From Cytophagaceae bacterium (lineage in GTDB: Bacteria > Bacteroidota > Bacteroidia > Cytophagales > Spirosomataceae): 64,000 nt of DNA. Under the pieces are notes generated by a model, which worked only from the letters and a program-made list of their open reading frames with translations, did not search any database and was not told the DNA's origin. The stretch covers positions 62,001 through 126,000 of the forward strand of contig JAIXOL010000024.1 in assembly GCA_027486845.1 (NCBI GenBank), written 5' to 3'. Shown here in pieces: positions 38,305 to 47,236 of the stretch. The position numbers and the translations under genes were made by a program. Every line of letters starts with the position of its first letter. Within the stretch, counting starts at the first letter, position 1.

Positions 38305-39678
38305 TTACCCTCTCAAAGCCTCAACTTCCTCTACAGTTTTCGGAATTGAATTTCCAAGCGTTTTGCTACCATTTTCCGTGACCAAGCAATTATCTTCGAT
38401 TCTGACTCCGCCAAAATCTCGGTAAGCATCAAGTTTTGCGTAATTTACAAAATTCGTAAACTTGTTTTCTGCCTTCCATTTATCAATCAATTCTGGAATA
38501 AAATAAATACCTGGCTCAACCGTCAGCACATTTCCTGCCTCCAATTCTTTTGCTAATCGTAATGATTTTAAGCCCAATTGTGTGCTTCGCTCCAAACCAT
38601 CACGGTAGCCCACATATTTTTCACCCAAATCCTCCATATCATGCACGTCGAGACCAATAGCATGACCTAAACCATGTGGCATAAAAAGCCCTTGAACACC
38701 TTCGGCAAGCATTTCGCTTACATCTCCGTTCAAGAAACCTAAATCTTTCATGCCTTCCAGCATGATTCGATTGGCCGAAATATGAATTTCTCTGTATTGA
38801 ATATTTGGTCGAAGTGCTGCAATCGACTCAGTTTCCATTTTCAATACCAAATTATAAATTTCCTTCTGTTTTTCGGTAAATCGTTTGCTCACGGGAATTG
38901 TTCGAGTAATATCCCCTGCATAAAACATAGCATTTTCAGCACCAGAATCGTTAATTACCAAACGACCTTCGGTCATTGTATTCCCATGATAATGATTGTG
39001 TAACGTTTGTCCATTTACCGAAAAAATAATTGGATAGGATAATTCTCCACCACCTTCCAATGCTTTGGCATGAATCGCTGCCGCAATTTCATACTCTTTT
39101 TTTCCTGCTTGAGTCAATTGCATAGCAATTATATGCATTTCACGAGAAATATTGACGGCGTGTTCCATTTGCACAATTTCTTCATCAGTCTTTATTGAGC
39201 GTAATGCTACAATCGCTTTGATGAGTTCAACCGATGCTTTTTCTTTCAATTGAGCAGTTGGAATATCCAACCACTCACTCATTCGAATCATGTTATCGAA
39301 GCGATACGGTGGCGTAAAATGTACTTTTGAAGACTTTTTTAGCCTTTCTGACAATTTTGAAGGTTCCTCCGTACGATAAACACCCACCATTCGAGCTTGC
39401 TCAGCCAAAGTTGCTTGTGGGCCGACCCAAATTATATCGTCAATCGTAAATTCGTGTCCGAAGATAATTTCTTCACCCGAATCTATATCAATGACTGCAG
39501 TCAAGCCTGCGTGGCTGATGCCAAAAAAATACAAAAAATTGCTATCTTGACGAAAACGGTAAGTATTATCGTGGTAATTCATAGGTGCTTCTTCATTGCC
39601 CATTATCAGAATTAAGCCACTTCCAACTGCTTTTTTGAGTGCGTTACGACGCTCGGTGTAAGTTTGTACAGAAAACAT
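38305..39678 (-). CDS. pepP: Xaa-Pro aminopeptidase (M24B, aminopeptidase P family)
   Basis: A 457-residue metallo-aminopeptidase that removes the first residue when proline is second. The N-terminal creatinase-like domain (to about 165) is followed by the pita-bread domain. Metal ligands are visible: Asp in INDSGAE, Asp in GDITRTIPV, His in PHGLGHAIGLDVHD, Glu in TVEPGIYF and Glu in GVRIEDN. The dinuclear Mn/Zn site is thus complete. No signal peptide, so cytoplasmic. It stands as a single gene convergent with the TolB-like gene. Confidence 0.93.
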   Translation of the reverse strand: MFSVQTYTERRNALKKAVGSGLILIMGNEEAPMNYHDNTYRFRQDSNFLYFFGISHAGLTAVIDIDSGEEIIFGHEFTIDDIIWVGPQATLAEQARMVGVYRTEEPSKLSERLKKSSKVHFTPPYRFDNMIRMSEWLDIPTAQLKEKASVELIKAIVALRSIKTDEEIVQMEHAVNISREMHIIAMQLTQAGKKEYEIAAAIHAKALEGGGELSYPIIFSVNGQTLHNHYHGNTMTEGRLVINDSGAENAMFYAGDITRTIPVSKRFTEKQKEIYNLVLKMETESIAALRPNIQYREIHISANRIMLEGMKDLGFLNGDVSEMLAEGVQGLFMPHGLGHAIGLDVHDMEDLGEKYVGYRDGLERSTQLGLKSLRLAKELEAGNVLTVEPGIYFIPELIDKWKAENKFTNFVNYAKLDAYRDFGGVRIEDNCLVTENGSKTLGNSIPKTVEEVEALRG

Positions 39679-40060
39679 GATTTATTGATTTTTTTATACC
39701 ACGAAATAAAGAAAAGATAGGCAATTTGTCATTATGAAAGCCAAGTAATTATTTGATTCACCAAAAAAGGTGGGACTCATTTCTGCATCATCAAAAAAAG
39801 TTTTATAATATTTCTAAGTTTTTTTTATCTTATTAAATCATAATATTTATAATTGGATAAACAATAAAAGATATTGATAAAGAGACAATTAGATTCTAAA
39901 TAACTAACAATCAAAGAGTTAAGTTTTAGTTCTAAGCAATACGTTAGAGAAAATAAAATTAAAAAAAACTTTCAGAATATTTTGAAAATTCAAAAAGGTT
40001 ATTTTACTTTGGGGTACAATTATACTTACGTGCTTAAATATAAAAAGTTTTAAAACGAAG
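39679..40060. other. AT-rich intergenic region upstream of the GbsR-type regulator
   Basis: No ORF or RNA gene is evident in 380 bases. It holds the divergent promoters of pepP and the regulator gene; a near-match to the -7 element (TACTTTGG) lies around 40006. No clear operator was found. Confidence 0.4.
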
Positions 40061-40576
40061 ATGGCTTTAATGGAATTAAAAGAAGCGAAAGATAAATTTA
40101 TCCATACATGGGGTACGCTTGCCACTCAATGGGGTATAAACCGCACTATGGCTCAGATACACGCTTTGCTTTTGCTTTCACCTCGGTCAATGAATGCTGA
40201 TGAAATCATGGCCGACCTACAAATTTCGAGAGGAAACGTGAACATGAACCTCAGAGATTTAATGGATTGGGGATTGATTTACAAACAACTCTTACCCGGA
40301 GAAAGAAAGGAATTTTTCATTGCAGAGAAAGATATTTGGAAAGTTGCCAAGCAAATTGCTAAAGAACGACGACGCCGAGAAATCGGGCCATTAATCGAGG
40401 CAATGGAAGATTTAAAGGAGGGAATACAACCCGACACAGAAGAAAAAGAAGAATTCTTGAAAATAGTAAACGAAATTAGCAAGGTTTCGGTATTTGCCGA
40501 TAATACAATGACATCTTTACTAAAATCAGATGAAAATTGGTTATTAAATAATTTTATAAAAGTCTTTAATAAATAG
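40061..40576 (+). CDS. GbsR/MarR-family winged-helix transcriptional regulator
   Basis: A 171-residue protein with a winged helix-turn-helix in the GbsR style: TMAQIHALLLLSPRSMNADEIMADLQISRGNVNMNLRDLMDWGLIYK contains the recognition helix (SRGNVNMNLRDL) and leads to a wing with GERKEFF. The C-terminal helices are likely for dimer formation. GbsR-type proteins control osmoprotectant or efflux genes in other bacteria; no target is near enough to infer here. A second ATG three codons in (MELKEAK) is an alternative start. A terminator follows directly. Confidence 0.88.
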   Translation: MALMELKEAKDKFIHTWGTLATQWGINRTMAQIHALLLLSPRSMNADEIMADLQISRGNVNMNLRDLMDWGLIYKQLLPGERKEFFIAEKDIWKVAKQIAKERRRREIGPLIEAMEDLKEGIQPDTEEKEEFLKIVNEISKVSVFADNTMTSLLKSDENWLLNNFIKVFNK

Positions 40577-40579
40577 TGA

Positions 40580-40606
40580 CATGACTTCTCGGAGTCATGG
40601 TTTTTT
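40580..40606 (+). terminator. Intrinsic terminator of the GbsR-type gene
   Basis: CATGACT / AGTCATG stem with a six-base loop and six T bases, four bases after the stop codon. Confidence 0.85.
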
Positions 40607-40813
40607 GGAGTTTTTGTGGTCAAGCAGTAATTTTCTCATAGATAGAGAATTACTGCTTTTTTTATCTGAAGAAGGACATTGATAAGTTCGACAACAAATT
40701 AGTAAACAAAAATACCCTACTTAAATTACTGATAATCAATACTTTATCACTTCGAATAACCGTATCGAATTATGTATCTTGTTTCTTTTGTCTGAATACT
40801 TAAATACGACCTG

Positions 40814-40966
40814 CTAAAATGACCTTTCAATATTTTTCTTTTTTTTCCAAGGTGCAGTAGTTTGTCGAGATAAATCATATAAAAAATATAAGACTACTCC
40901 CAAAAAAATAAGAAAAATAATTCGAAATATTTTTTGATTCCGATTTGTAGAATTATTATTTGACAT
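40814..40966 (-). CDS. Small single-pass membrane protein, 50 residues
   Basis: An ORF of 50 codons starts MSNNNSTNRNQK, followed by a 20-residue hydrophobic helix (IIFLIFLGVVLYFLYDL) and a basic tail (WKKKKNIERSF). The order polar-hydrophobic-basic predicts a short N-out or N-in membrane anchor with its basic end in the cytoplasm. It is 60 bases downstream of the SixA-like gene on the same strand and may share its transcript. No function is known. Codon use is like its neighbours, supporting a real gene. Confidence 0.6.
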   Translation of the reverse strand: MSNNNSTNRNQKIFRIIFLIFLGVVLYFLYDLSRQTTAPWKKKKNIERSF

Positions 40967-41027
40967 AACAAATGCTTTTTATTAACTCTTAGATAAGCGT
41001 TATAGTCGCAAAGGCGTTTTTATTAAT

Positions 41028-41540
41028 TTAAGATTGGTTGATATTCTGTGGAGAATAATAACCCAAAAACTTAGCCATTTTACTTGATACCTCCGCCCAT
41101 TTGATATTTTCAAAAGCTAAAATCATAACACCTGATTTATCCATTGAGCCGCCAACATCTGCACGGGTAAGATATTCTGAAAAAAATGTAACATCTGGAT
41201 TATGACCAAAAATAGCTACAACATTAACAGTTTCATCTAATTGATTAACTGCTGATAAATAACTACGAGGACCACCACCATAAAGGGCATCATCAATTAA
41301 GATTGCATCGGCATCGTAGTTTAATTGTTCTGCAAAAATCTTTGCAGTCGCTTTGGCTCGTTCGGCGGCACTACTTACAATAAGGTCGAATTTAACATCA
41401 GTTGCGGCCAAAAACTTACCCATTCGGGCAGACTCAATGATACCAGTTGAGGTTAAATCTCGGTCGATATCACGAAACATTGGAGAGTTTCCTCCCTCTT
41501 CAGCTGTCGCATGACGAATTAAGTATAGGGTTTTATTCAT
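41028..41540 (-). CDS. SixA-type histidine phosphatase
   Basis: A 170-residue (from the ATG at 41540) member of the histidine phosphatase superfamily. The catalytic RHA motif is LYLIRHATAEEGG, the second conserved His is in VAIFGHNPDVTF, and an Arg is in SAAERAKATAKI. SixA removes phosphate from the HPt domain of the ArcB kinase in E. coli, but Bacteroidota members of this size have unproven substrates. An ATG three codons upstream (41549) is an alternative start. Cytoplasmic. Confidence 0.88.
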   Translation of the reverse strand: MNKTLYLIRHATAEEGGNSPMFRDIDRDLTSTGIIESARMGKFLAATDVKFDLIVSSAAERAKATAKIFAEQLNYDADAILIDDALYGGGPRSYLSAVNQLDETVNVVAIFGHNPDVTFFSEYLTRADVGGSMDKSGVMILAFENIKWAEVSSKMAKFLGYYSPQNINQS

Positions 41541-41667
41541 AGTTTCCATGGTTTTGGCACGAATATACGAGCATTGTTGAAAAAAAACTTAATTTTACCT
41601 AAATTTTTATTGAATAAAAATCGAAAATTCTGCCGAAGTATTTATTTAGTCTATTAAGTATCGACAA

Positions 41668-42108
41668 TTAAAATGGTATCTCTTTTTTCATTACCACAGC
41701 CGAGGACGGACAAACCAACGCAAATTGTTGACTACTTTGAATTTCAATTGGCACATTTACTCGTTTAATTACTGCATAATTGCACTTTTTCTCAAAAAAA
41801 TCTTTTGCGGTCGTTGTGAATAAATAAAGTACTTTTATATTTTTTGTTTTGACATATGCTTCTAAGTTTTGAACAATTAAAAGCCCATAACCTTTTCCTT
41901 TTTGGGATTCAATGACGCTCAACGAACGTAGCAATCCAATCTTACCATTCATTTCCAAACCAGCCGTACCTATTATTCTACTGTCCATTTCTAAGGAAAA
42001 CAATTCTACATTTTTACCAATATCGCTTATTGGCAAATTTGCCAGCGAAAGCAATGCCAATACTTGCGAAACTTTTTCGGGTGATGTTTTCTTGAATTCG
42101 AGATTCAT
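41668..42108 (-). CDS. arsN2: ArsN2-like GNAT acetyltransferase
   Basis: A 146-residue GNAT protein. The features match ArsN2, the N-acetyltransferase linked to organoarsenical or arsenate resistance: GTAGLEMNGKIGLLRSLSV, the acetyl-CoA loop QKGKGYGLLI, the LYLFTTTAKDFFEKK segment and the C-terminal VCPSSAVVMKK. No ars operon genes are visible within this window, so a specific arsenic role is not supported by context. The open frame starts 12 codons earlier, but MNLEFKKTSPEK is the better start. Confidence 0.75.
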   Translation of the reverse strand: MNLEFKKTSPEKVSQVLALLSLANLPISDIGKNVELFSLEMDSRIIGTAGLEMNGKIGLLRSLSVIESQKGKGYGLLIVQNLEAYVKTKNIKVLYLFTTTAKDFFEKKCNYAVIKRVNVPIEIQSSQQFALVCPSSAVVMKKEIPF

Positions 42109-42201
42109 GGTATTATAGTGATGATTAAAAGACCTCTTACTCAATCTTTAGCACAATAATGCAATGTTTATTATCTCTTCCAAAAGAAATTAAAAAAACT
42201 T

Positions 42202-42209
42202 TATCTTTG
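42202..42209 (+). promoter_or_regulatory. Candidate -7 promoter element upstream of the bestrophin gene
   Basis: TATCTTTG is an exact TAnnTTTG match, 161 bases before the start of the bestrophin gene. The long leader is AT-rich with no obvious riboswitch. Confidence 0.35.
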
Positions 42210-42369
42210 TAGGTCAAAACAAATAATCACTGAGACACGAGAAACAGGATTCGATACGGTTTGCTACAACAATAAAAAACTGACTATCAACATATTAACA
42301 ATTATATTTTCACCGATTTTTTCGTTAAAGTAATTAAAAATCAATCATAAAACACTCCTGAATAGTATT

Positions 42370-43242
42370 ATGTTTATTTATAATCCAAAAGATTGGTGGA
42401 AACTCATTTTTTATTTCCACAAAGCCGACACTTTCCGTAAACTTTTACCAGCAATGGCGGGAGTAATGATTTATACATTCTTTATTTCTTATCTCGAAAA
42501 CGAAGTTTTCCATTTCATGCCTCTCAAAAACCCGCTTGCCATTCACTCCTTGGTTGGTTTTGTACTTTCATTGTTATTGGTTTTTCGAACGAATACCTCT
42601 TATGACCGTTGGTGGGAAGGACGTAAAATTTGGGGAAGTTTCACGAATAATTCTCGAAATCTCGCCCTAAAACTCAATGCTTTCCTTCCCGAAAAACATG
42701 AAAGTCGAGAAATTTTCAGGATTTTGATTGGCAATTATATTCACATGGTAAAAGACCATCTTCGTGAAAATATAAATCATAAATATTTAGAGTTTGTGGC
42801 TAAGTATGATGAAGGTTTTTACCTAAATTATAAACATATTCCCAATAGAATCGGACAGGCTATTTATTTGGAAATCAATCGTTTGTATAAATTAGGTATA
42901 ATCAACGGGGAACAGTTATTAATTTTGAATAATGAATTGAGTTCGTTTTCAGATAATTTGGGGGCGTGTGAGCGAATTCGAAATACATCGATTCCATCTT
43001 CATACAATATTTTTATCAAAAAAATGATATTTTTGTATGTTTTCACAATGCCACTGGGATTTGTACTGGAGTTTAAATATTGGGCAGCACCTATTGTTAC
43101 GCTGGTATTTTATGCTTTTGCAGGAATTGAAATGATTGCCGAGGAAATCGAAGACCCATTTGGCACCGACAACAATGATTTACAACTTGATAGTATCGTA
43201 AAAAATATTAAAGCTAACTTAATTGAAATTTTTAAAAATTAA
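42370..43242 (+). CDS. Bestrophin-family (UPF0187) membrane protein
   Basis: A 290-residue membrane protein of the bestrophin/YneE family. The family signature FRTNTSYDRWWEGRKIWG is at residues 76-93, preceded by two membrane helices (about 28-45 and 57-75); two more helices lie around 220-255. The C-terminal PFGTDNNDL motif is also typical. Bacterial bestrophins form pentameric ion channels; the bacterial ones studied conduct sodium, and chloride is conducted by eukaryotic ones. A promoter candidate lies at 42202. Inner membrane. Confidence 0.93.
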   Translation: MFIYNPKDWWKLIFYFHKADTFRKLLPAMAGVMIYTFFISYLENEVFHFMPLKNPLAIHSLVGFVLSLLLVFRTNTSYDRWWEGRKIWGSFTNNSRNLALKLNAFLPEKHESREIFRILIGNYIHMVKDHLRENINHKYLEFVAKYDEGFYLNYKHIPNRIGQAIYLEINRLYKLGIINGEQLLILNNELSSFSDNLGACERIRNTSIPSSYNIFIKKMIFLYVFTMPLGFVLEFKYWAAPIVTLVFYAFAGIEMIAEEIEDPFGTDNNDLQLDSIVKNIKANLIEIFKN

Positions 43243-43331
43243 TTAGTGACAATCGAATATACGTCATAACATTCTTCGTAACCTATCGTTTATAATTAAC
43301 GTCATTAAATTCAAAAAATAATCAACAATCT

Positions 43332-44768
43332 ATGAAGACCAAATTGAATAAGTTTTTTTTAATAATTCTAGTAGTTGGAGTTTTTTCTTGTAAAATAGAT
43401 ACAGTAGAGCCTACCACGACAGGCACTACAACAAGCACAATAACAAGCCCTAATGCTGCGGCAAATAGCTGGGTTTATGACCAACTCAAAGAGTGGTATT
43501 TATGGTCGGATAAGCTACCAAGCAAAGATAAAACTAACTTGGCTTTAGTGACAGGTAAAGATGGTGAAGCCGCCGACATAACGAAACATTATTTCTACTC
43601 ATTGCTAAATGATTATCCAAATACTGACCGATTTTCGTGGATTCGTGAAAATGTTGCCGACCTTACTGCTTCATTGAGTGGTATAAGTACTTCTTTTGGA
43701 TTTTCTCGTAGTGCTGTTTATTTAGATAATACACAAACAAACGTAGTATTCTTTATTTCAAACGTAATTTTGGGTAGTCCAGCCGAAAAAGCCGGCTTGA
43801 AACGTGGGGATATTATATTGACAATCAACGGTACACAAATTAATGGCACAAACTTTTCATCGTTAATTGCAAATAACGAAACCGCTACTTTTGGTTTAGG
43901 TGAATTTAAGAATGGTGCTTATGTACTTTCGGGAAAAACCATTACGGCTACAAAAGGTGTTGTGCAAAATAATCCGATTCAATTTTCAAAAATCATTGAA
44001 AAAGGAAATAAAAAAATTGGTTATTTAGTTTATACGCAGTTTTTAGAAACTTTTGACGAGCAACTAAAACAAGTTTTCGGACAGTTTAAAACTGCTGGTG
44101 TCAATGAATTAATATTAGATTTACGCACAAATGGTGGTGGCAGAATTTCTTCAGCGGATTTGATTTCTTCGTTAGTTGTAAAAAACCTAAACATCAATAA
44201 TGTAATACATCAAGATGAATGGAATGCCACAATAAAAGCTAAATACCCATCTGTTGCTACACCAACGAAGTTTTCTAATCAACCAAATAATTTGAATCTT
44301 AACCGTTTGTTTGTGCTTACTTCAAACTCAACAGCCTCTGCCAGTGAACTAGTTATCAATAGTTTACGCCCCTATATGGATGTTGTAATTGTTGGTCAAA
44401 ACACTTATGGTAAAAATGTGGGTTCGATAACACTTAAAGACGAATCAAGTCCAGCTCGTTGGTCTTGGGGTATGCAACCAATTGTATTGCGTACTGTAAA
44501 TTCGAAGGGAGAATCAGATTACGGCACGAAAACTGGTTTTTCTCCAAATTTTGTAGTATCTGACAACATATATCCCTTCAAACCGTGGGGCGATGAAAGT
44601 GAGACTTTACTTAAAAAAGCTCTTGAAGTCATTACAGGTGTGGTTATTCCTGCAGAAGCATCGGCGAGTCGTTCATTTAGAACTATGAGTACAACAGTTC
44701 TTGAACAGAATGTATCTGATAACCCGGCAGATAATCGTAAAGATATGTTTGTAACTTTTCCTAAGTAA
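43332..44768 (+). CDS. S41-family peptidase (C-terminal processing peptidase type), lipoprotein
   Basis: A 478-residue lipoprotein (lipobox VFSC, Cys about residue 20). A PDZ domain lies at about 130-200 (SPAEKAGLKRGDIILTINGTQI). The S41 catalytic domain follows, with LILDLRTNGGG, catalytic Ser338 in NSTASASELV, and the general base Lys near residue 360 in YGKNVGS. The protein has the complete Ser/Lys dyad, so it should be active in the periplasm or at the outer membrane. The N-terminal KELYYWS-like region (LKEWYLWSDKL) is typical of Bacteroidota members. A terminator follows. Substrate unknown. Confidence 0.92.
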   Translation: MKTKLNKFFLIILVVGVFSCKIDTVEPTTTGTTTSTITSPNAAANSWVYDQLKEWYLWSDKLPSKDKTNLALVTGKDGEAADITKHYFYSLLNDYPNTDRFSWIRENVADLTASLSGISTSFGFSRSAVYLDNTQTNVVFFISNVILGSPAEKAGLKRGDIILTINGTQINGTNFSSLIANNETATFGLGEFKNGAYVLSGKTITATKGVVQNNPIQFSKIIEKGNKKIGYLVYTQFLETFDEQLKQVFGQFKTAGVNELILDLRTNGGGRISSADLISSLVVKNLNINNVIHQDEWNATIKAKYPSVATPTKFSNQPNNLNLNRLFVLTSNSTASASELVINSLRPYMDVVIVGQNTYGKNVGSITLKDESSPARWSWGMQPIVLRTVNSKGESDYGTKTGFSPNFVVSDNIYPFKPWGDESETLLKKALEVITGVVIPAEASASRSFRTMSTTVLEQNVSDNPADNRKDMFVTFPK

Positions 44769-44790
44769 AAGAACGTTATGAGAAAGAAAA

Positions 44791-44822
44791 AGAAGCTGCC
44801 ACAAGGGTAGCTTCTTTTTTTA
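44791..44822 (+). terminator. Intrinsic terminator of the S41 peptidase gene
   Basis: AGAAGCT / AGCTTCT stem extended by two further pairs over an internal mismatch, then seven T bases. Confidence 0.85.
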
Positions 44823-44919
44823 TATAGTTTTCCTAAACCACATCACTATTCTACGATAATCTCTTCAAAAACGCCTTTATTTATATCATTACAAAAGTGC
44901 TATTTTGCACGTTTTTTTT

Positions 44920-44927
44920 TACATTTG
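44920..44927 (+). promoter_or_regulatory. Candidate -7 promoter element for the MFS gene
   Basis: TACATTTG matches TAnnTTTG exactly and lies 41 bases before the ATG at 44968. Confidence 0.45.
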
Positions 44928-44967
44928 ATTATTCAAAAAATCCTAAAACCTTATTGATAGAAGCCTC

Positions 44968-46212
44968 ATGAAAATTCGCCACCGAGTCCTTTTTATGCTA
45001 TTCTTACTTTCGATTATTACTTTTCTCGACCGTGTGTGTATGAATGTAGTAAGTAAGTACGTAAAAGCAGATTTACACCTCGACAACCAATCTTTTGGCT
45101 ATATTTTAGGGGCATTTTCACTGGCTTATGCTCTTTTTGAATTACCAACAGGTATTCTTGGTGACAGAATTGGCCCTCGAAAAATTTTGACTCGTGTGGT
45201 GTTTTGGTGGTCTAGTTTTACTGCCCTAACTGGCACGGCATTTGGATTTGTTTATTTACTCATTGTCAGATTTTTATTTGGTGCAGGTGAAGCGGGTGCA
45301 TACCCAAATGCTTCAATTGTAATTTCTCGTTGGTTTCCAGCTGTTGAAGTTGGTAGAGCTCAATCAGTAATTTGGGCAGCTGGCCGAATCGGTGGAGCAT
45401 TGACTCCCCTTTTGGTAATTCCTTTGGTGCATACATTTGGTTGGCGTTATGCGTTTTTTATACTTGGAGTGGTTGGCTCTGCATGGGCAATGGTATGGTA
45501 TTTTTGGTTTCGTGATAACCCTGCCGAACATAAAGGAATTACCCCACAAGAAATTGAAGAAATAGAATCGGCTCGCCGACAAGCACCGGTTAGTCATAAA
45601 ATCAGTTGGCAGACTATTATCCGAAACCCAAATATTTGGATCCTAATGCTTATGTGTCATTTGTTTTTTTATGCCTCTTATTTCTTCACAAATTGGTCAT
45701 CGACTTACTTTCAGGAAGGGCGACACATGAATGAAGACCAAGCCAAAAACTTTGTTTCATTATCTTATTTTTTAGGTGCAATCGGCTGTGTGGTGGGTGG
45801 TTTTGCAAGCGATATTTTCAGTAAAAAGTTTGGTTTAAAACTCGGTCGAAGAATTGTTGGAGTAGCAGGTTTAGGCTCATCGAGCATCTGTTTTTTAGCC
45901 GCTGGAATCACGACCAATAACGAAACAGCGGGATATTTATTAGCTCTTTGTGTATTACTAAAAGACCTAACTTTGCCAGTAGCTTTTGCAGTTTGTGTAG
46001 ATATTGGCAAACGAAATTCAGGAACGGTGACGGGAGCGATGAACTTTGCAGGTCAAATGGGTGGATTTTTTATCACCATTATTTTCGGCACAATCGTGCA
46101 GCAAACTGGCAATTTCAACTACCCGCTTTTCTTGATTGCGGCTTGCTTGATTGTAGCTTCGGGGCTTTGGTTTTTTATTGATCCAACGAAAGAGATTGTT
46201 TCGACTGATTGA
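44968..46212 (+). CDS. MFS transporter, anion:cation symporter (ACS) type
   Basis: A 414-residue inner-membrane transporter with twelve predicted helices. Motifs are typical of the ACS/hexuronate group: FLDRVCMNVV in helix 1, the loop GDRIGPRKIL between helices 2 and 3, RFLFGAGEAGAYPNASIVISRWFP in helices 4-5. Such proteins bring in sugar acids such as hexuronate or glucarate with protons. Substrate is not decided here; sugar acids would suit an organism with glucuronoxylan-type hydrolases, but this is inference. Single gene with a promoter candidate. Confidence 0.88.
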   Translation: MKIRHRVLFMLFLLSIITFLDRVCMNVVSKYVKADLHLDNQSFGYILGAFSLAYALFELPTGILGDRIGPRKILTRVVFWWSSFTALTGTAFGFVYLLIVRFLFGAGEAGAYPNASIVISRWFPAVEVGRAQSVIWAAGRIGGALTPLLVIPLVHTFGWRYAFFILGVVGSAWAMVWYFWFRDNPAEHKGITPQEIEEIESARRQAPVSHKISWQTIIRNPNIWILMLMCHLFFYASYFFTNWSSTYFQEGRHMNEDQAKNFVSLSYFLGAIGCVVGGFASDIFSKKFGLKLGRRIVGVAGLGSSSICFLAAGITTNNETAGYLLALCVLLKDLTLPVAFAVCVDIGKRNSGTVTGAMNFAGQMGGFFITIIFGTIVQQTGNFNYPLFLIAACLIVASGLWFFIDPTKEIVSTD

Positions 46213-46232
46213 AAAATATCACATGAAAATTA

Positions 46233-46276
46233 ACATCGGCAAGGTTTAAACCCATAGTGGAACTGATTGCCGATGT
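46233..46276. terminator. Inverted repeat between convergent MFS and nucleotidyltransferase genes
   Basis: ACATCGGCAA at 46233-46242 pairs perfectly with TTGCCGATGT at 46267-46276. The loop is 24 bases. It is probably a bidirectional terminator, though T-runs are weak. Confidence 0.5.
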
Positions 46277-46284
46277 CTACATTC

Positions 46285-47130
46285 TCAAATTTCATAATTT
46301 AATAAAGCTTGCACCTCAGCAATATCATGTTTGCTCGTAAGGTCGGGCAGCACATCTGCAATCTGAATTGTATAAATTCCTTTCGGATTTTCGTTGGCCC
46401 ACATACGCACAGTAACTGGAATCTCCTTTTCATTTCTGACAGGATGAAGTGGCGTTTTCTCCAAAAAAGGCATCAAATCTGCACTCGTGAAGGCAAAAAT
46501 ATTCCAACTAATACCAATTCTTGGCATTGTTTTTACTATTTCTACCCATTCTTCATCGCTTGGTTTTTCGAGCAAATCAATCAAATAGCCTTCTGAATCT
46601 TTCTTAATAATGGCACAATTTCTCACCCTATCTACCGTATAGCCTTCGGTATCCCAATCGAGCATAGCATTCGGGTACGTTTCATCAAGCAGCAATTCAA
46701 AAGCTTTTACTGGATACAAATTATCGCCATTACAAACAATAAATCGGCTATTTTTCCATGCAGGAAATTGATTGAGAGCTTGCTCAATCGCATCAGTTGT
46801 GCCGAGTGGTTTTTCACGTCCTACCGGAATATATTGGCGAGCAAAGCCAATTTGCAAACCCCAAGATTTTCCTTCTTGCATCAATTTTTCATAGTGAAGT
46901 TGCGAAACATCATCTTTAGGATTAAGTAAAAGTACCACTTCTTTGACCCCCGCCACTGACGCATTATATAAAACGTAGTCAAGAAAGGGGCGGCCATCTT
47001 TGCCAAGTCCAATCATCGACTTTGGTAAGGTATTGGCTTGTTCAATCAATTTTGAATCGAGGTTGGTATTTCCTTCTAAATTCTTTTTCATGCGAGATGA
47101 CATCCCGCCTGCTAGTATCAATAATTTCAT
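46285..47130 (-). CDS. Sugar-phosphate nucleotidyltransferase-like protein
   Basis: A 281-residue protein with the nucleotidyltransferase fold. The signature MKLLILAGGMSSRMKK has the glycine-rich nucleotide loop, and PKSMIGLG, LDYVLYNASVAGVKEVVLL, EKPLGTTDAIEQAL and VCNGDNLYP follow as in sugar-nucleotide pyrophosphorylases. The family makes NDP-sugars, but this short variant without a C-terminal hexapeptide domain is of uncertain sugar. Cytoplasmic, no operon partner. Confidence 0.85.
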   Translation of the reverse strand: MKLLILAGGMSSRMKKNLEGNTNLDSKLIEQANTLPKSMIGLGKDGRPFLDYVLYNASVAGVKEVVLLLNPKDDVSQLHYEKLMQEGKSWGLQIGFARQYIPVGREKPLGTTDAIEQALNQFPAWKNSRFIVCNGDNLYPVKAFELLLDETYPNAMLDWDTEGYTVDRVRNCAIIKKDSEGYLIDLLEKPSDEEWVEIVKTMPRIGISWNIFAFTSADLMPFLEKTPLHPVRNEKEIPVTVRMWANENPKGIYTIQIADVLPDLTSKHDIAEVQALLNYEI

Positions 47131-47236
47131 TTTGTGTAAAAAAAACGCATCGACAGCTATATTCCATTTGTTAGATTACGGTGAATCATTTACAAGTCGA
47201 AACGTCGATGCAACTGTTCAAAAAAATTTATTCATT

